Source: Patescibacteria group bacterium (lineage in GTDB: Bacteria; Patescibacteriota; Minisyncoccia; Phycocordibacterales; CAIRYW01). From it: 6,640 nucleotides of DNA. A program made the position numbers and the translations under genes. Under the pieces are notes generated by a model, which did not search any database, was not told the origin of the DNA, and worked only from the letters and a program-made list of their open reading frames with translations. The DNA is taken from contig JAUPVJ010000078.1 of assembly GCA_030917145.1 (NCBI GenBank), positions 1 through 6,640 of the forward strand. Direction: 5' to 3'. This document shows positions 5,031-6,640 of this stretch, one piece after another (the stretch's first letter is position 1; the number at the start of each line of letters is the position of its first letter).

Positions 5031-5828
5031 TTATTTTTTTGCACCCAACCAGGAAAGTTCAAAAATCATCTTCATAAGACCGTGAATAGTTTCATCTTCA
5101 ATAATCACACCGGTTAATTTTTCTTTGCTTAAATTTACAATCGAAACTTTGTTTTGATCATAGACAGTAACCTCAGCTTTAAAAGGAAATTTTTCACTTG
5201 AAATAAATCTCATCTCTGGAACAATCTCTTTTTTAAAATTTTCATAGGTTCTATCTGTAAAAGTTAGATCACTTTCTTTATCGGGAATGATTCCCCGTGT
5301 GGTAATTCCCTTCCTTTCTTTAGTTCTTCTGTAATTTACAAAAAATTTCTCTGGCAATAATTCTTCTAGACCAGATGCGTTTGCCCAAGCCAACATTTCA
5401 TAAGATTTAGAAACATTTATATGTGATTCGTAGACTTGCAACACACCTTCAAGCCCCTCAAAATAAGTAACTTTTGGTTTATACCCCATCGCAGTAAACA
5501 AGCCTTCAATTTCTGGCAAAATTTTTTCCGCTTGCTCTATTTCATTCTCAATTATTGAAAGCTTAGACTTTGTGTACTTTATTAACCTATTTGGATTCTC
5601 GATTTGGTAAAAAAGCTTATTTTTCTTCTCAATTTCATTCACAAGCCCTCGAACAGAAAGATTTAAAAGCACCATATATACAGTGCTACGGTTTAACCCA
5701 GAATATTGCGCTATTTTGGAGGGGTAAGCTCCACCAAGCTCGAGTAAAGAGAGATAAATAAGCGCCTCTTTGTCAGAAAGCCCTGATTTTTCAAGCTTTT
5801 TTAGCAAATCGGGATTTTGTAGATTCAT
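5031..5828 (-). CDS. TrmB-family winged-helix transcriptional regulator
   Basis: This 265-aa protein has a TrmB-like N-terminal winged helix (about residues 8-75). The core reads GLSDKEALIYLSLLELG, then the helix-turn-helix SKIAQYSGLNRSTVYMVL (37-54) and the wing GLVNEIEKKNKLFYQI. A coiled-coil linker (about 80-110, SKLSIIENEIEQAEKIL) normally mediates dimerisation. The C-terminal effector domain (about 116-260) starts KVTYFEGLEGV and resembles the phospholipase-D-like fold of TrmB proteins. I see no canonical HKD catalytic motif, as expected for a regulator. TrmB proteins often sense sugars, but the ligand here is unknown. The ATG at 5828 has a good promoter 6 nt upstream and no leader. It is divergent from the 124-aa protein gene, its most obvious candidate target, and may also regulate itself. 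Confidence 0.88.
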   Translation of the reverse strand: MNLQNPDLLKKLEKSGLSDKEALIYLSLLELGGAYPSKIAQYSGLNRSTVYMVLLNLSVRGLVNEIEKKNKLFYQIENPNRLIKYTKSKLSIIENEIEQAEKILPEIEGLFTAMGYKPKVTYFEGLEGVLQVYESHINVSKSYEMLAWANASGLEELLPEKFFVNYRRTKERKGITTRGIIPDKESDLTFTDRTYENFKKEIVPEMRFISSEKFPFKAEVTVYDQNKVSIVNLSKEKLTGVIIEDETIHGLMKMIFELSWLGAKK

Positions 5829-5834
5829 AACACA

Positions 5835-5862
5835 ATCTTACTTTTTTATGTACTTTTGTCAA
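5835..5862 (-). promoter_or_regulatory. Promoter of the TrmB-like regulator gene (leaderless)
   Basis: On the minus strand there is a perfect TTGACA (5857-5862), a 16-nt spacer and TAAGAT (5835-5840). Only 6 nt separate the -10 element from the ATG, so transcription should start at the start codon. The spacer contains AGTACAT, a heptamer that also occurs at the edge of the dyad in front of the divergent gene. Confidence 0.7.
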
Positions 5863-5937
5863 TTTTTACTAACAAATTTTCTATATTTTAAATTTAGCTT
5901 TATTTAAAAGGATTTTTTAGAATTTATTGATATTTTT

Positions 5938-5967
5938 TTATCACAATATTTGACAATAATATATACT
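5938..5967 (+). promoter_or_regulatory. Promoter of the 124-aa protein gene
   Basis: TATACT (5962-5967) is a near-consensus -10 element. TTATCA (5938-5943) lies 18 nt upstream as a weaker -35 element. A perfect TTGACA at 5950-5955 overlaps this region, but it is too close to TATACT and has no good -10 element of its own 16-18 nt downstream. The predicted start near 5974 falls in the dyad that follows. Confidence 0.5.
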
Positions 5968-5984
5968 TGTATCGTAACAGTACA
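5968..5984. promoter_or_regulatory. Candidate operator dyad at the predicted transcription start
   Basis: The 17-bp segment reads TGTA-nn-GT-n-AC-nn-TACA, an imperfect palindrome symmetric at 12 of 16 positions and centred on 5976. It directly abuts the -10 element TATACT and covers the predicted start, where a bound repressor would block transcription. A regulator gene lies divergently about 140 nt away. Confidence 0.4.
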
Positions 5985-6007
5985 TTCACAACCAACCACA
6001 TATACTC

Positions 6008-6382
6008 ATGGACACAGAGCACCCAATGATCACCAAACTCACAAAAAGTCTCGAGCAAGTCACAAAACTCCTCGCTGAAGGAGCAACAGTTGTCCCAACA
6101 ACTCATGACAAAGGCGAGTTTCTCGTACTCTTTGAGTGCGATAGAGGCTATCGACGTATTTATGATCCGAAACCTGCGTGCTTCGAATGGGGAGGAGGTT
6201 TGACTATAGGAGGACGCGCTTATACAGTCAAAGATGAGGGAGCTATTGTAAATGGCTCAATACGCTGCTTTTTACTACAAGATGGATCAGGAAAGACTTT
6301 TACAGTCGGCACCAATCTTGCAACCAAAGGTACCCGCTATGTTTACCGAAAACCATTCGAGAGTTGGGAAAATGGGTACTGA
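6008..6382 (+). CDS. Hypothetical 124-aa soluble protein
   Basis: I do not recognise this protein. It has no signal peptide or membrane helix. A short N-terminal helix (about residues 5-25, TKLTKSLEQVTKLLAEG) precedes a region rich in alternating strands and Gly turns, such as GEFLVLFECDRGYRRIYD, GGGLTIGGRAYTVKDEG and CFLLQDGSGKTFTVGTN. It looks like a small beta-barrel or beta-sandwich domain, and aromatic and basic residues cluster at the C-terminus. Three cysteines (C44, C58, C87) are present without a recognisable zinc pattern. The ATG at 6008 is preceded by an A/C-rich leader with no Shine-Dalgarno sequence. A second ATG at 6026 is possible. Base composition looks noticeably less AT-rich than rsmE or the regulator. 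It has its own promoter and terminator, so it is a single-gene unit between the regulator and clpP. Confidence 0.75.
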   Translation: MDTEHPMITKLTKSLEQVTKLLAEGATVVPTTHDKGEFLVLFECDRGYRRIYDPKPACFEWGGGLTIGGRAYTVKDEGAIVNGSIRCFLLQDGSGKTFTVGTNLATKGTRYVYRKPFESWENGY

Positions 6383-6401
6383 TCCGGTTGGATAAAGTTT
6401 T

Positions 6402-6433
6402 GCCAGTTTTTCTTTGAAAAACTGGCTATTTTT
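6402..6433 (+). terminator. Intrinsic terminator of the 124-aa protein gene
   Basis: GCCAGTTTTTC (6402-6412) and GAAAAACTGGC (6416-6426) form a perfect 11-bp stem with loop TTT, followed by TATTTTT and more T-rich sequence. It isolates clpP transcription from the upstream gene. Confidence 0.92.
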
Positions 6434-6470
6434 ATTTGTATTTTTGCTAACTCCCCTGTTTTATGGTATT

Positions 6471-6528
6471 TTGACCTTGTCTAATCATTCTTTACTTATA
6501 ACTTATCACTTTAAACTTATAACTAAAC
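6471..6528 (+). promoter_or_regulatory. clpP promoter region with a 7-bp tandem repeat
   Basis: TTGACC (6471-6476) is a -35-like hexamer. From 6494 to 6528 five heptamers follow in exact 7-bp register with consensus ACTTATA. Copies 1 (6494) and 4 (6515) are identical, and copies 2, 3 and 5 differ at one to three positions. The TATAAC made by the junction of copies 4 and 5 (6518-6523) ends 7 nt before the clpP ATG and is a plausible leaderless -10 element. Confidence 0.5.
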
Positions 6529-6530
6529 AT

Positions 6531-6640
6531 ATGTCTTATCTAATCCCAACCGTTATCGAAAAAAGCACCTTTGGTGAAAGAGCATACGATATTTACTCTC
6601 GTCTACTAAAAGAAAACATCATCTTTTTAGGTGGTGCGAT
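6531..6640 (+). CDS. clpP: ATP-dependent Clp protease proteolytic subunit, 3' end beyond the window
   Basis: Only 36 codons are visible, and the reading frame continues through the window edge. They translate to MSYLIPTVIEKSTFGERAYDIYSRLLKENIIFLGGA in outline. The characteristic ClpP N-terminus is clear: a LIPTVIE axial-loop segment, then GERAYDIYSRLLK, followed by the first beta strand IIFLG. ClpP forms tetradecameric serine protease chambers fed by ClpX or ClpC-type unfoldases. The catalytic Ser-His-Asp residues lie further downstream and cannot be checked. ATG at 6531 is supported by homology and by the -10-like hexamer 7 nt upstream; no Shine-Dalgarno sequence is present. Trigger factor, the usual upstream neighbour, is on the same strand but displaced by about 4.3 kb. 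Confidence 0.95.
   Translation, partial: MSYLIPTVIEKSTFGERAYDIYSRLLKENIIFLGGA

Noticed and set aside
5886..5909. A/T-only inverted repeat TTTTAAA...TTTAAAA in the divergent intergenic region
   Set aside because: With 7-bp A/T arms in very AT-rich DNA this is expected by chance, and it does not align with either promoter.
6001..6006. Second TATACT as a promoter for the 124-aa protein gene
   Set aside because: It ends 1 nt before the ATG, so the start would fall inside the gene, and no -35 element is present at a proper distance.

Overview
The window looks like part of the small, AT-rich genome of a Patescibacteria/CPR (Parcubacteria-like) bacterium. This is inferred from the type of genes and not from a database match. 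The signs are a trigger factor with no prolyl-isomerase domain, a TrmB-type regulator, small one-helix membrane proteins with acidic tails, a secreted charged helical protein, and start codons without Shine-Dalgarno sequences. Several start codons instead lie 6-7 nt downstream of a -10-like hexamer, as expected for leaderless mRNAs.

Layout. Positions 1-777 hold the 3' part of a secreted, charged helical protein, followed by a small membrane protein (808-1095) and a strong intrinsic terminator (1112-1147). Next come trigger factor (tig, 1168-2208) and a secreted S9-family serine peptidase/hydrolase (2252-3862). That gene converges on rsmE (minus strand, 4075-4764). The 212 nt between their stops is almost entirely consecutive stem-loops, anchored by two identical copies of a 19-bp palindrome. 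A 38-aa membrane peptide gene (4880-4996) with its own promoter and terminator lies between rsmE and a TrmB-like regulator (minus strand, 5031-5828). The regulator is divergent from an unrecognised 124-aa protein gene (6008-6382), which has its own terminator. The start of clpP (6531 to the window edge) follows, with a degenerate 7-bp tandem repeat in its promoter region.

How the genes relate. Trigger factor and ClpP form the protein folding and degradation pair that is usually adjacent in bacteria. Here they share a strand but are separated by about 4.3 kb of unrelated genes on both strands. RsmE is ribosome housekeeping. The regulator and the 124-aa protein share a divergent intergenic region with promoter-like hexamers and a dyad that could be an operator. 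The most unusual items are the hairpin array (3855-4047), the His/Asp-rich loop that replaces the trigger factor PPIase domain, the dyad enclosing the hydrolase start codon, and the consistent leaderless promoter geometry.
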